Notes: generated by a model not told the origin, from the letters alone. A stretch of 64,000 bases of DNA from Desulfopila sp. IMCC35006 (GCF_005116645.1 NZ_SWCM01000001.1:186001-250000); one strand, 5' to 3'; positions 19,047 through 28,620 are shown, counted from the first letter of the stretch. A program made the numbers and translations.

Positions 19047-19445
19047 TTAAATGAGGAAGGTACAATGGAGGGTGTAGAGAGGTGCGGAGGGGAGATGAGC
19101 CAGCAATAATCCGGTGCGCCGTAATTCCGGTTTTATCGGCTGCATAATTGGCGAAAAGGAAGCTTCCTCGATCATCCCGCTAAATTCCAGAGATAATGAA
19201 GTTGAAACAAGGGCAGTATCTTTTGCGGCAATCGCCCCCCTGCAGCTGTTGAGCAGACAGCAACCCTGTCCGGAAGACAGATCATCGCCTGAAGCAGTAC
19301 GCATTCCTGCTGTATGTTGCGTACACATACAGTCGGCCATCGGCATCTCTTTATGGCAACAGTTCGACAGCCTGCTTGCAGAGCTCAGTCCGACTAAGGG
19401 AAATACCAACAACAGGACAATAATAAAATACAGCACTTTTCGCAT
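19047..19445 (-). CDS. Exported Cys-rich small protein, putative copper binding
   Basis: 132 residues, not assigned to a named family. The signal peptide (KVLYFIIVLLLVFPLVGL) is followed by a Cys-rich segment: a CC pair, then CMC, another CC and a single Cys within about 45 residues, with His and Met nearby (CCHKEMPMADCMCTQH). It lies 192 bp upstream of cusC on the same strand and has a strong GAGGAG site 5 nt before the ATG. A periplasmic copper-binding role is an inference from composition and place. Confidence 0.6.
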   Translation of the reverse strand: MRKVLYFIIVLLLVFPLVGLSSASRLSNCCHKEMPMADCMCTQHTAGMRTASGDDLSSGQGCCLLNSCRGAIAAKDTALVSTSLSLEFSGMIEEASFSPIMQPIKPELRRTGLLLAHLPSAPLYTLHCTFLI

Positions 19446-19686
19446 CGGCTCTCCTCTTGACATATTGCACATAGTAATTCAAATACGACATTGTGGCAAT
19501 AGGACGGAGTGACTTTTACCAGCCGAGATTATCATGCAGCACAAGATATAGGGACCCACGGCGCCGGTGCCTGCATCGTGCACGACACTCGACATTCAGC
19601 ACTGGTAATTTCAGCACAAATGATTACCATGCACTGCTCAGTCACAGAGCGGCGGCATACAGAACAGGTAACCTTTGGAGAATAAA

Positions 19687-19884
19687 ATGGAAAACATTAA
19701 GATTAAAGGAATGAGCTGCCAGCATTGCGTTGGCTCAGTAAAAAAAGCCCTTGAAGCGGTCCCCGGCCTCTCACAGGTCAGCGTAAATCTTGACAAGGGA
19801 GAAGCCACCTACACCAACAACAATGTCCCCAGGGAACAGATCAGAGCGGCCATCAGCAAAATCGGTTTTGAGCCGGGCGAATAA
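19687..19884 (+). CDS. copZ: CopZ-like heavy-metal chaperone
   Basis: 65 residues forming one heavy-metal-associated domain with GMSCQHC (CxxC) near residue 10 and the usual beta-alpha-beta layout. It would shuttle Cu(I) in the cytoplasm to CopA or a sensor. ATG 19687 is chosen because GGAG lies 6 nt upstream; the TTG further upstream is part of that site. It is transcribed divergently from the Cys-rich protein and cus genes. Confidence 0.9.
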   Translation: MENIKIKGMSCQHCVGSVKKALEAVPGLSQVSVNLDKGEATYTNNNVPREQIRAAISKIGFEPGE

Positions 19885-19986
19885 AGTCCGGATAGGTTCA
19901 AATATTTTTTTATCCACATTCTATGACAATTCCGCCATCGCCAGAATAAACGCAGGATCAATGGTCGATGCAAGTTGTTCTATTGT

Positions 19987-20604
19987 TTACTGACTCGTGC
20001 CTTCTTCACTATTCCCATCATTCACAGGCTGATCGGCAGGACCATTCTCCTGCGGTGCATTTATTTCCTGCCCGGCAGATTCCTCACCGGCATTGACCGG
20101 CACTTCAGAAGGACCAGGTGCCTGCAATTCCGGCTGAGGATGATCCTGCGTTTCCGGCGATGCAGGATACATGTTCACAGGCTGTGCTGTCTTGCTTCGG
20201 CTGAGAACCCATATTTCGGCAATCTGTTTTGCCGCCTCGCTTCCCGCCTCCGCATTGGCCGGTCGGGTAGCAACCGACAAGGATTGATTGATCGTCAGGT
20301 TTTTCAGGCATTTCAGCAATGGCATATCGGTAAATGTCATGGTGATCGGCTCCGTCAGGTCCCCATGAAAATGCGCTTTGAAGCCGAACTCCTGTTGAAT
20401 GCGCTGCAGCACATCGATAAGTGGAACATCAACCAGTTCGGCAGAGATCAACTGCTCCTGAAAAGTTATATCCATGGTCGGTGCTGCGGAAGGCTCGGCT
20501 GCCCAAGCCGGATTTATCTGGCCGGCAACAAATCCAAAAAAAATGGCGCACAGCCAGGTTTTCAGCAAGAAAAGAGATGAAACTTTTATATTCGATACGG
20601 TCAT
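19987..20604 (-). CDS. Exported protein with STN (secretin N-terminal-like) domain
   Basis: 205 residues. A signal peptide ends near PAWAAE. Residues about 50-110 (ISAELVDVPLIDVLQRIQQEFG) resemble the short N-terminal domain shared by secretins and TonB receptors. The C-terminal 80 residues are Pro/Glu/Asn-rich and probably disordered. There is no secretin pore domain, so it is not a secretin itself. It may bind a partner in the periplasm; function unknown. Confidence 0.65.
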   Translation of the reverse strand: MTVSNIKVSSLFLLKTWLCAIFFGFVAGQINPAWAAEPSAAPTMDITFQEQLISAELVDVPLIDVLQRIQQEFGFKAHFHGDLTEPITMTFTDMPLLKCLKNLTINQSLSVATRPANAEAGSEAAKQIAEIWVLSRSKTAQPVNMYPASPETQDHPQPELQAPGPSEVPVNAGEESAGQEINAPQENGPADQPVNDGNSEEGTSQ

Positions 20605-20643
20605 GACGATTCACCACGTTGAGATCTTCTGTTCACACCACAT

Positions 20644-20976
20644 TCATCCCCCTGAGCGCTTTACCTGCCAGCCCCGTTTTGGCAACTCTAGACAGAGCAT
20701 CTCCCGGTGATCCCCTTGAATTTCAATGCGGCCCTCTTTCACCGTACCTCCGGAGCCACACTTCCGTTTCAGATCCTGGGCCAGGGCTTGAAGCCCGGTT
20801 GCATCGAGGGGCACTCCGGAAATTATCGTCACCCCTTTTCCTTTCCGCCCCTTGGTCTCCCTGCCAATTCTGACGATGCCATCTCCTGCAGGGGCAGATT
20901 TTTGCGGCTTGCTGCCGGCTGGCCGGATCCTGCCGTGGTCGGTGGAATAGACTGTTGGATGCTCGTTCTTTTTCAA
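20644..20976 (-). CDS. yciH: SUI1/YciH-type translation initiation factor
   Basis: 110 residues. The conserved SUI1 core is visible: VRIGRETKGRKGKGVTIISG, then LKRKCGSGGTVKEGRIEIQGD, the pattern shared with eIF1 and bacterial YciH. It is thought to bind the 30S subunit and influence start-codon selection. It is transcribed divergently from the methyltransferase gene and ends shortly before the STN-domain gene on the same strand. Confidence 0.92.
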   Translation of the reverse strand: MKKNEHPTVYSTDHGRIRPAGSKPQKSAPAGDGIVRIGRETKGRKGKGVTIISGVPLDATGLQALAQDLKRKCGSGGTVKEGRIEIQGDHREMLCLELPKRGWQVKRSGG

Positions 20977-21149
20977 TTCTCCCCCCTTCTTCAGTAAGAA
21001 TTGACAATTTGATCAAAACAGAAAATAGTAGCCGCGAAGTAAATCGGTCCCTGCCCTTCCTTTCTTGTCCGGTCAAGCTCCATATGCTATCGTGGCCGAC
21101 CAATAATAACAGGATAGAGAGAAAACAGCTAGCGGCAACCTGGAGATCT

Positions 21150-21959
21150 ATGGTTACAATATATCAGGACTACGATGATGAACCCGAGGATGTCTTTCAG
21201 CCTCTGCCTGAACAACTTGCCAGTTCGTTCTACGCCCTTGAGATGGATGGCTACACTGCGGATATGAGCTTTTTCAAACCTCGTTTACCAAAACAGGGCG
21301 CTATCCTTGAGCTTGGGTGTGGTACCGGACGCATCGCCCGCAGACTGGCAGGAGAAAATTGTCCTGATCGTCTTGTTGTCGGCATAGATATCTCCCTGCC
21401 CATGCTGCAGCTGGCCATGCAGGCAAACCACTTCTGTGCGGACAAGCTCCGCTATATCTGCATGGATATGGCCCGACTGGCTTTTCTGATTGATTTTGCC
21501 GCAATCCTGATTCCCTACAATTCGCTCAATCTACTTGGTTCCGAAGCGCAGATTATGCAATGTCTGGATCGCTGCAGACATTTCCTGCAGCCCGGAGGCA
21601 AACTTCTGGCCCAGCTTTTTGCTCCGAGCAAAGAATTTATCCGGCAGCAAAAGACCTTCCAGTTTCAGCTGTTCGATCGCCCTGAAGGGGGGAAACTTAT
21701 CAAAGAGATATGGAAACACTATATTCCGCAGACCCAATCGGTGCAGATAGAAGAGCGATTCCGGGTGCGGCCGATGCAGGCAGGCAAGGCGAACGAGGAT
21801 TGGCACAGCATCTATACTGTCGCCGGGTTCTCTGCCGATCGATGGCTCGCTCTTTTCAGCAAGGCCGGGTTCGCACGGGTAGATATCTTTGGCGACTATT
21901 CCGGCGGATGTTATGACAAGGCAACGTCTTCCACCCTCCTTGCTGTCGCCACATTGTAA
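21150..21959 (+). CDS. SAM-dependent methyltransferase
   Basis: 269 residues. The class I Rossmann motif I is clear (ILELGCGTGRIARRLA) with a following acidic loop (VVGIDIS) that would hold SAM. The substrate is unknown; the fold resembles small-molecule methyltransferases. ATG 21150 is chosen for the TGGAG 4 nt upstream. The frame is open back to 20955, but that region overlaps the yciH start and its promoter. It is followed by the hcp promoter region and probably stands alone. Confidence 0.82.
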   Translation: MVTIYQDYDDEPEDVFQPLPEQLASSFYALEMDGYTADMSFFKPRLPKQGAILELGCGTGRIARRLAGENCPDRLVVGIDISLPMLQLAMQANHFCADKLRYICMDMARLAFLIDFAAILIPYNSLNLLGSEAQIMQCLDRCRHFLQPGGKLLAQLFAPSKEFIRQQKTFQFQLFDRPEGGKLIKEIWKHYIPQTQSVQIEERFRVRPMQAGKANEDWHSIYTVAGFSADRWLALFSKAGFARVDIFGDYSGGCYDKATSSTLLAVATL

Positions 21960-21982
21960 TATTAAAAAAAAAGACTATCTTC

Positions 21983-21996
21983 TTGACCTAAATCAA
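21983..21996. promoter_or_regulatory. FNR/HcpR-like operator upstream of hcp
   Basis: TTGACCTAAATCAA is a TTGAC-N4-ATCAA imperfect palindrome, 133 bp before the hcp ATG. CRP/FNR-family regulators, including HcpR of sulfate reducers, use similar half-sites. A sister site of the same form lies at 23905-23918. Confidence 0.6.
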
Positions 21997-22129
21997 AGAT
22001 ACGGCAGTGTATGTCGTGTATCCTCATTCTAACATCGATTGAGAAATGCAGCTCTCGCCTTCTTAATTGACCAATCCATCTAACAAGTATTCAGATAAGG
22101 AATACATAAACTCGACTCAGGAGGGTACC

Positions 22130-23764
22130 ATGTTTTGTAATCAATGCGAGCAAACTGCCAAGGGAACCGGTTGTACCAAGATCGGCGTATGTGGCAAACC
22201 AGGTGATGTTGCAGCACTTCAAGATCTTCTAACCTATGCAGTGCAGGGCTTATCTCTGGTAGCCGTAGCCGGAAGAAAAGTCGGTCTTATCGACAATGCC
22301 GTCGACCGGTTCAGCCTCGAGGCCATTTTCTCCTGCCTTACCAATGTCGATTTTGACCCGGTTCGTTTCCAGGAGTTGATCAAAAAAACCGTTGCCTTAC
22401 GTGACGCACTCAAAGTGAAGGTCATCGCCGCCGGCGGCAGTGTCGACTTCTCCGCCCCGGCCGCGTCATTTGCCCCCGCTGCGACCCTTGACGGCCTTAT
22501 TACCCAGGGGCAGGATCTTGATTTCATCAATAAACTTGACGAAAACGAAGACCTGCGTTCTCTGAAACAGATCACCGTTTACGGTATGCGCGGACTTGCC
22601 GCCTACGCCGACCATGCCGCCATTCTCGGCCAGGAAGATGATTCCATCTATACCTATATTCATGAGACCATGGCGGAATTCACCAAGAGCGGACAAGGCC
22701 TGGAACAACTGGTCGGCCTGGCCATGAAATGCGGTGAAGTCAACCTCAAAGCCATGGAACTGCTTGATGCCGGGAATACCGGGACCTATGGTCATCCAAC
22801 CCCGACCGAAGTACCTCTTGGCGCCAAAGCCGGCAAAGCAATTTTAATCACCGGCCATGACCTGAGAGATCTCGAATTATTGCTGAAACAAACCGAGGGC
22901 AAAGGTATAAACATATACACCCACGGTGAAATGCTGCCCTGTCATGGCTATCCGGAGCTGAAAAAATACCCCCATTTCCATGGCCATTTCGGCACCGCCT
23001 GGCAGAATCAGGCCAAAGAATTTCCCGAGTTCCCGGGTGCCATCCTGTTCACCACCAACTGCATCCAGAAACCTGCGGACAGCTACAAAGCGAACGTCTT
23101 TACCACGGGTCTGGTCGGCTGGCCGGAGCTGGTTCATATTGGCAGCGACAAGGACTTCACCCCGGTCATTAACCGTGCCCTGGCACTTCCCGGCTTCTCT
23201 GCGGACACGGATAAAGGCAGCGTCCTGGTAGGATTTGGCCGCAATACGGTTCTCGGTGTCGCCGACAAGGTGATTGAGGCGGTAAAGAGTAAGGCGATTC
23301 GTCATTTCTTCCTGGTCGGCGGCTGTGACGGCGCCAAACCAGGCCGTAACTATTACACCGAATTCGTTGAAAAAGTGCCCAACGACTGCATGATTTTAAC
23401 GCTTGCTTGCGGTAAATTCCGGTTCTTTGACAAAAAGCTTGGCGATATCGGCGGCATCCCCCGCCTTCTCGATGTCGGCCAATGCAACGACGCGTATTCG
23501 GCAATCCAGATCGCGGTGGCCCTCGCCGGTGCTTTTGAATGCGGCGTCAATGACCTGCCGCTGTCGATGATACTATCCTGGTATGAGCAAAAGGCAGTAG
23601 TTATTCTGTTGACCCTTTTCAGCTTAGGGATAAAAGATATCCGCCTCGGACCCTCCCTGCCGGCCTTTATTTCGCCAAACGTTCTCAATGTGCTGGTAGA
23701 AAACTTTGACTGCAAGCCAATCGCGGCAACACCTGAGGAAGACCTGAAGACCATCCTCGGATAA
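22130..23764 (+). CDS. hcp: Hydroxylamine reductase (hybrid cluster protein), class I
   Basis: 544 residues. The N-terminal Cys set MFCNQCEQTAKGTGC...GVC (Cys3, 6, 15, 21) has the spacing of Desulfovibrio-type class I HCP, which holds a cubane cluster. Further Cys, His and Glu residues typical of the hybrid Fe-S-O cluster occur later, for example GDCNDAYS-like and TTNC segments (here GQCNDAYS and TTNCIQKP). It reduces hydroxylamine or nitric oxide during nitrosative stress. AGGAGG lies 5 nt before ATG 22130. An FNR/HcpR-like site lies upstream and a strong terminator follows. Confidence 0.96.
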   Translation: MFCNQCEQTAKGTGCTKIGVCGKPGDVAALQDLLTYAVQGLSLVAVAGRKVGLIDNAVDRFSLEAIFSCLTNVDFDPVRFQELIKKTVALRDALKVKVIAAGGSVDFSAPAASFAPAATLDGLITQGQDLDFINKLDENEDLRSLKQITVYGMRGLAAYADHAAILGQEDDSIYTYIHETMAEFTKSGQGLEQLVGLAMKCGEVNLKAMELLDAGNTGTYGHPTPTEVPLGAKAGKAILITGHDLRDLELLLKQTEGKGINIYTHGEMLPCHGYPELKKYPHFHGHFGTAWQNQAKEFPEFPGAILFTTNCIQKPADSYKANVFTTGLVGWPELVHIGSDKDFTPVINRALALPGFSADTDKGSVLVGFGRNTVLGVADKVIEAVKSKAIRHFFLVGGCDGAKPGRNYYTEFVEKVPNDCMILTLACGKFRFFDKKLGDIGGIPRLLDVGQCNDAYSAIQIAVALAGAFECGVNDLPLSMILSWYEQKAVVILLTLFSLGIKDIRLGPSLPAFISPNVLNVLVENFDCKPIAATPEEDLKTILG

Positions 23765-23792
23765 TTAATTATCCTTCCTGCTTTCAGGGCGT

Positions 23793-23826
23793 GGCGCGGT
23801 ATCGTAATCGATGCCGCGCCTTTTTT
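23793..23826 (+). terminator. Rho-independent terminator after hcp
   Basis: GGCGCGG-ATCG pairs with CGAT-CCGCGCC around a four-base loop (one internal mismatch), followed directly by TTTTTT. It lies 29 bp after the hcp stop, so hcp is monocistronic. Confidence 0.9.
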
Positions 23827-23904
23827 ATTTCAGCCTTACTCTTGCCGTACAATTTTCACTTTGACCACAATTATGCCGAAAAACCTTTATTTACTTCTCA
23901 TCAC

Positions 23905-23918
23905 TTGACCCAGATCAA
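23905..23918. promoter_or_regulatory. FNR/HcpR-like operator upstream of ferredoxin gene
   Basis: TTGACCCAGATCAA has the same TTGAC-N4-ATCAA form as the site before hcp and lies 138 bp before the ferredoxin ATG, nearly the same distance as at hcp. Confidence 0.6.
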
Positions 23919-24056
23919 GGATTTCTGGCTGTTCAGTGTTATTATTGAGACATAAACATTGCTTGTCTCCCCCGGAAAGACAGATATTGAATGGTCCCTG
24001 CGGGAAAAGCAGTCTACGACGATAGTGTTCTTCAGCCAAAAAAGAGGATAAAAGAT

Positions 24057-24836
24057 ATGAAACAGGTACGAAATATAATACAAATTGATGAAGAGTTATG
24101 TGATGGCTGCGGACAATGTGTGCCCGATTGCGCCGAAGGTTCGCTGAAGATTATTGACGGCAAAGCCAAACTTGTGGCCGACAAACTCTGTGATGGTCTG
24201 GGAGCCTGTCTCGGTTCCTGCCCGACCGGAGCCTTGAAGGTCATCCAGCGGGAAGCCGACGAATTTGACGAGGAGGCCGTAGAGATCTATCTGGAGCAGG
24301 AAAAGAAAATGGCGAAGACCCAGCAACCACCGACAACAATGGACTGCGGCTGCGCTTCGACCCATATCCAGTCATTTCCCCGTGCCGCAGCATCAGGCGG
24401 GTCGTCTTGTCAGTCTGCGAATATGCCAACAGAGCTTTCCGCTACAAAAACCGGCAGCTCCGCACTTTCCCACTGGCCGGTACAGATTCGCCTCATCCCT
24501 GCCAATGCACCTTTCCTGCAGAATGCCGATCTGCTGGTCGCGGCGGACTGTACAGCAGTGGCGGCTCGACACTTTCAGGAAAAATATCTGGACGGAAAAG
24601 CAGTAATGATGGGCTGTCCCAAGTTTGACGATGCAGAGAGTTATATCGAAAGATTTGCCGAAATTATCCGCAATTGCCACTTAAAAAGCCTGACAATTCT
24701 CATAATGGAAGTCCCGTGCTGTTCCGCCATGAATGTTATCATCAAAAAAGCAATCGAAAAAGCAGGACAAGCCGTGCCGGTGGAGCAGATAACCATCTCG
24801 ACGAGAGGGGAAGAAATCTCGAGAAAAACCTGGTAA
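24057..24836 (+). CDS. 4Fe-4S ferredoxin-type protein, hcp partner
   Basis: 259 residues. The N-terminal 75 residues carry CDGCGQCVPDCAEG (a full four-Cys motif) and CDGLGACLGSCPTG, in which the second Cys position is Leu, as is common in this family. The C-terminal part has more cysteines (CGCAS, GCPKFDD, PCCSAM). The fold of that half is not recognised with certainty. It likely passes electrons to HCP, given the matching operator and adjacency. ATG 24057 has AGAGGA 8 nt upstream. It is separated from hcp by a terminator, so co-regulation is by operator, not by operon. Confidence 0.85.
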   Translation: MKQVRNIIQIDEELCDGCGQCVPDCAEGSLKIIDGKAKLVADKLCDGLGACLGSCPTGALKVIQREADEFDEEAVEIYLEQEKKMAKTQQPPTTMDCGCASTHIQSFPRAAASGGSSCQSANMPTELSATKTGSSALSHWPVQIRLIPANAPFLQNADLLVAADCTAVAARHFQEKYLDGKAVMMGCPKFDDAESYIERFAEIIRNCHLKSLTILIMEVPCCSAMNVIIKKAIEKAGQAVPVEQITISTRGEEISRKTW

Positions 24837-24863
24837 CAGGGGGCAGGAAGCGAAGTTGGTAAA

Positions 24864-24895
24864 GTTTCAGATTCCCAGCAATGGGAATCTGAAAC
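24864..24895. terminator. Perfect 14-bp hairpin with GCAA loop after ferredoxin gene
   Basis: GTTTCAGATTCCCA pairs with TGGGAATCTGAAAC around a GCAA tetraloop. It lies 28 bp past the ferredoxin stop. There is no plus-strand U-tract, so it may be a stabilising 3' end or a weak terminator. Confidence 0.5.
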
Positions 24896-25043
24896 CAAAC
24901 AAGGATGCTCCGCTTTGAATTACAGACCATCTTTTTTGTATCGTGACGTTGAACCTCAGCCTGATTCGGGTCAATCCCTGGGTTTCTAAGCTGCCAAGCA
25001 GCTCATTTGCGCAGGGGTCTCTCCGGTGACCCTCTCTGTGCAG

Positions 25044-25079
25044 TGTTCTGCGGGCAAACGAATGCATTCCCGCAGAACA
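25044..25079 (-). terminator. Hairpin just past the chemoreceptor gene
   Basis: TGTTCTGCGGG and CCCGCAGAACA form a perfect 11-bp stem with a 14-nt loop, 17 bp past the stop of the leftward chemoreceptor gene. No U-tract follows, so termination is uncertain. Confidence 0.4.
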
Positions 25080-25096
25080 GATCGAGTGTATCCCTA

Positions 25097-27103
25097 TCAA
25101 ACTTTAAATTTGCCAACTATCGCACTGAGTTCTTCTGCACTGGAATAAAGATCCTGAGCGCTGGCTTTCACGTCGTTGCTGCTTTTCGATATATTACGTG
25201 AGGCTTCAGATACTTCGGCAATATCCTGGGCAATACTCACTGAAACGACAGAACTCTGACTGACATTTTCATTTACCTCCTGGATACCCTGGCTGGCCTG
25301 GGCGATATTATTGGCAATCTCCTGAGTTGTGACGGCCTGTTCCTCTACTGCCGTTGCAATCGTTGCCACGATTTCATTAACGCCCGTCATGACTCCACTT
25401 ATCTGCCCGATCTCAGTTTCCGCAGATTTGGTGGTGCTTAAAACATCAGTAATAACCGCTTTAATATCAAGCGTAGCTACGGCAGTTTGTTTTGCCAGTT
25501 CTTTAATTTCATTGGCGACAACCGCAAAGCCTTTCCCTGCTTCTCCCGCCCTGGCCGCTTCAATGGTTGCATTTAAGGCCAGGAGGTTGGTCTGCTCGGA
25601 TATTTCAGTTATAGTTTCAGCTACTTTTCCTATCTTATTTGCCGCCACGCCAAGTTCGTTCATTTTTTCATGCGCACTTTGTGACTGGCCAACCGCTCCG
25701 CTTGCAACACCTCGAGCTTTTTCTGCGTTTTCTGCAATTTCTCTGATGGTAGCACTCATTTCTTCAGACGCCGCTGCAACCATCGATAAATTGGTGGAAG
25801 ATTGCTCCATGGCCGCAGCCACAGTGTTAATATTGGCGCTCATTTCCTCAGATGCTGTAGCGACATTGGTCGAACGTTGCGAGGTATCTTCTGCCCCAGA
25901 GAGCAGATCATTGGAAATCTGGGCCAGCTTTGTTGAGCTCTCACTTACGTGTATTGAGTTGATCGATATCTGTTTAATAATGACCTGAAGTTTTTCAATA
26001 AACAAGTTAAACCATATGGCCATTTCGCCAATTTCATCCTTTGACTTAACAGCGAGCCGCATAGTGAGATCTCCTTCACCTTCGGCAATATCTTTCAGGC
26101 CGGCTACAGCAGCATTAATTGGCCGAGTTATGCTTTTCGAGGAGAAATATATTAAAAACCCAACCAAAAGCTGCGCGCCAAGTATAACAGCGATGAGGCT
26201 GTTACGAATCGCATTCGGCGATTTCAAGAATTCTTCTCGGTTTTGGGTCACCGCAATGCTCCAGCTTTTAATAGCAACAGGTGCATATCCAGCGATTTTA
26301 TCGACACCTTTAAAAGTGTATTTTTGCACCCCTTTTTTCCCGGAGAGCATTTCCGTGGTAATGTGTTCCATCCCTTGCAAGGTCTTCAGGTCGAGGTCGA
26401 GAATAAACTTCTCATTGGGGTGAGAATTGATAATGCCGTTTTTATCAACCATAAACGCATAGCCGGTCTCTCCAATCTTTGCACCGGACACGATATTAAT
26501 GAGTAAATCAGCTTTGACTGACATCCCAAACACACCCAGAAACTCCCCGGTACTGGATTTAACCGGGGCACAAACAACATAGATCATTTTTCCGGTGGAT
26601 TTTGATTTTACGATTTCACCAGCGACGGTAGTTCCGGTCTTTTTGACTTCTTGAAAATAGTCACGACTCGAGATGTTCGAGCCTTTATATTCTTTGCCAT
26701 CTGCAAGCTCGCCTGTTACCAGCAGACCACTTTCGTCCGTAACAAAAATACCCAGATAATTTCCGTCAAATACTTTGAATTTCCGCTTCATATCCTGCCT
26801 GAGCGAGGCTAAGTCTCCAGCAGCTCCTGCAACACCCAGTTCCTTAACTTTTTCCAGCACTCCAATCACATGTTCATCAGTGGCAAATGCACTGGCCGTC
26901 ACCGTCTGCAAACGGATGGTTGTCTCAATTGTCTCGGCAAGTTTTTGAGCGTGCTCCTGCGCATTTTTTTCTGACAACTCCGACAGAGCATGGGTCGACT
27001 CAAAAATAGAAACTGCACCTACTATCAGCAGTGGGATCAGCACGGCAATACATCCGCCGAAAACGAGCCGGAAGGTGATGGAACGGAAGTTAATTTTTTT
27101 CAT
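25097..27103 (-). CDS. Methyl-accepting chemotaxis protein (dCache)
   Basis: 668 residues. An N-terminal helix (about 13-32), a dCache-type sensor domain (about 35-285, with [16 protein letters not shown] and [13 protein letters not shown]), a second helix, HAMP and the cytoplasmic signalling domain with the conserved tip [20 protein letters not shown]. It senses small extracellular ligands and controls CheA. No C-terminal receptor pentapeptide is present. It is monocistronic and its ligand is unknown. Confidence 0.95.
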   Translation of the reverse strand: MKKINFRSITFRLVFGGCIAVLIPLLIVGAVSIFESTHALSELSEKNAQEHAQKLAETIETTIRLQTVTASAFATDEHVIGVLEKVKELGVAGAAGDLASLRQDMKRKFKVFDGNYLGIFVTDESGLLVTGELADGKEYKGSNISSRDYFQEVKKTGTTVAGEIVKSKSTGKMIYVVCAPVKSSTGEFLGVFGMSVKADLLINIVSGAKIGETGYAFMVDKNGIINSHPNEKFILDLDLKTLQGMEHITTEMLSGKKGVQKYTFKGVDKIAGYAPVAIKSWSIAVTQNREEFLKSPNAIRNSLIAVILGAQLLVGFLIYFSSKSITRPINAAVAGLKDIAEGEGDLTMRLAVKSKDEIGEMAIWFNLFIEKLQVIIKQISINSIHVSESSTKLAQISNDLLSGAEDTSQRSTNVATASEEMSANINTVAAAMEQSSTNLSMVAAASEEMSATIREIAENAEKARGVASGAVGQSQSAHEKMNELGVAANKIGKVAETITEISEQTNLLALNATIEAARAGEAGKGFAVVANEIKELAKQTAVATLDIKAVITDVLSTTKSAETEIGQISGVMTGVNEIVATIATAVEEQAVTTQEIANNIAQASQGIQEVNENVSQSSVVSVSIAQDIAEVSEASRNISKSSNDVKASAQDLYSSAEELSAIVGKFKV

Positions 27104-27515
27104 TTTTTCTCTTCATTAAAAATAATTATTAAACATGATGGTAAAACAACCACAATTGAACCGTAAAAAATTGTAGGTTAAATGCTTACAGAATACAAAT
27201 TTTATTTCAAAAACATACTACAAATGTCCAACACACTGTAATTCAAACATTATTTGCAATTTTCCAATATCACACGCAACAGATATCCGACAATAGCAGC
27301 CTCAAAAAGGCTTACACATGATTCGATGCACAAGAAATAGGCAGAAGGGGTTGGCGAGTTTGAGGCTCCCCCTCAAAGGGAGGTCGAAACTGAAAGACAG
27401 GTGGATACAATGGAGGAACGTAATCCCTCAGGATGGACTACATTTTGTCAGAAATGTACGATCAGGCAGCGACTGATAAAAAAGCACGGTGAAGAGATAG
27501 AGAAAAAACGGAGCG
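27104..27515. other. Intergenic region, 412 bp
   Basis: AT-rich sequence upstream of the chemoreceptor gene and downstream of the YkgJ gene, both on the minus strand. No clear sigma-28 or sigma-54 promoter, repeat or RNA gene was recognised. Confidence 0.4.
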
Positions 27516-28172
27516 CTATTTACCCCAGATAAGGCGAAATCCCGATGACGATTCAGTGAGATTTACGCCCAATGGCTGCAGAAGTTGGAACAGTGGCCTG
27601 CCAAAATAGAAAAGCTCCTCACTCACTTTCAGCTGAAAATCGACAGTGACCCGGGCTCGAAATTTCAGATCGCTCTGCACCCGCCGCTCCAGTTCATTTT
27701 TCTGTTCCCCCGACAAGTGACTCAGGTGGGATTGGAGATATCCCAGATCATCGCAGGGACAGATTCGTTCATGTTCCCTAATAAGGGTAATGAGCGGGTC
27801 GTCTTTATCAAGAATATCAAAGCGGCTGAGGGTATCCTTTTCCATGAGAGCGGAAATCTCCCCGATATCCCAGCATTTGAGCACCCGGCAGGCATAAGGC
27901 CTGTCTTTATAGACTGTGCAGCCCTGCGTATCGTCATAAAAGCAGCACTCCCACTGCCTTTTCTTGCCGACCAGTTTGACCAGTTCAACGCTCACCGGCT
28001 GGATTCTTTTGGCCAGGGGATTGTGGACCAGCTCGCCTTTTCTGATGGTGATCAAGCTGCTGACCGGTATTCTGCCGCTCCTGATCAGGTCGAGATCCTG
28101 GCTATGTAAAGCGGGCCCTCCCTGCTTACAGCAGGTGCCGCATTGTTTGCATGTCGTCTGTTCGGTTGTCAT
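27516..28172 (-). CDS. YkgJ-family Cys-cluster (zinc/iron-chelating) protein
   Basis: 218 residues. The N-terminal CKQCGTCCKQGGPAL and the later CCFYDDTQGCTVYKDRPYACRV match the YkgJ (UPF0153) pattern, with eight cysteines that would bind a metal or Fe-S cluster. The function of the family is not established. No good ribosome site precedes ATG 28172. It is divergent from the glutaredoxin-like gene. Confidence 0.82.
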   Translation of the reverse strand: MTTEQTTCKQCGTCCKQGGPALHSQDLDLIRSGRIPVSSLITIRKGELVHNPLAKRIQPVSVELVKLVGKKRQWECCFYDDTQGCTVYKDRPYACRVLKCWDIGEISALMEKDTLSRFDILDKDDPLITLIREHERICPCDDLGYLQSHLSHLSGEQKNELERRVQSDLKFRARVTVDFQLKVSEELFYFGRPLFQLLQPLGVNLTESSSGFRLIWGK

Positions 28173-28338
28173 GGGTTTTTATGTTAAGACCGTATTTTTT
28201 TTGCCCCGGTGCCATGCAAATCAGACAATTTTCAGTCTTTTGTTGTGAAAAAAATCGAGATTCGCTATGGTTGGAGCATATTATTGTTTTACTGCGATGA
28301 ACTCCCGTCCATGTTTTCCAGTTCCTGCCCAACGTACC

Positions 28339-28587
28339 ATGCACATATGCCTCTACAAATCTTCGTTTTGCCCACGGTGTTATGTAACTAAAAAATATCT
28401 CCTCGAGATAACTGCACAGCATCCGGATATAGACGTGGAAATAATCGATGTGGCAACTGAACCACGACGAAGCTGGAATGAGGGGGTCAGGATGATCCCG
28501 GCACTCAAAATCGACGGCGATATTTTAAGCGCCCTGTTTATCAGCAGAACCGATATTACCGATTTCATCAACAAACATAAACGCTGA
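28339..28587 (+). CDS. Glutaredoxin/thioredoxin-fold protein
   Basis: 82 residues with the redox motif SSFCPRC near residue 8 and the cis-proline strand RMIPALKIDG, the layout of NrdH-like or glutaredoxin-like proteins. It would reduce disulfides or act as a small thiol carrier. The frame is open back to 28267, but ATG 28339 gives the usual short lead-in to the first strand. It is followed 33 bp later by the CaCA exchanger gene. Confidence 0.72.
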   Translation: MHICLYKSSFCPRCYVTKKYLLEITAQHPDIDVEIIDVATEPRRSWNEGVRMIPALKIDGDILSALFISRTDITDFINKHKR

Positions 28588-28620
28588 TCTTACTCTCCTC
28601 CACAGCCATTTAACAGTCTC

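Noticed and set aside
24864-24895. Treating the perfect hairpin after the ferredoxin gene as a regular rho-independent terminator
   Set aside because: No U-tract follows on the plus strand, so it is listed with moderate confidence only.
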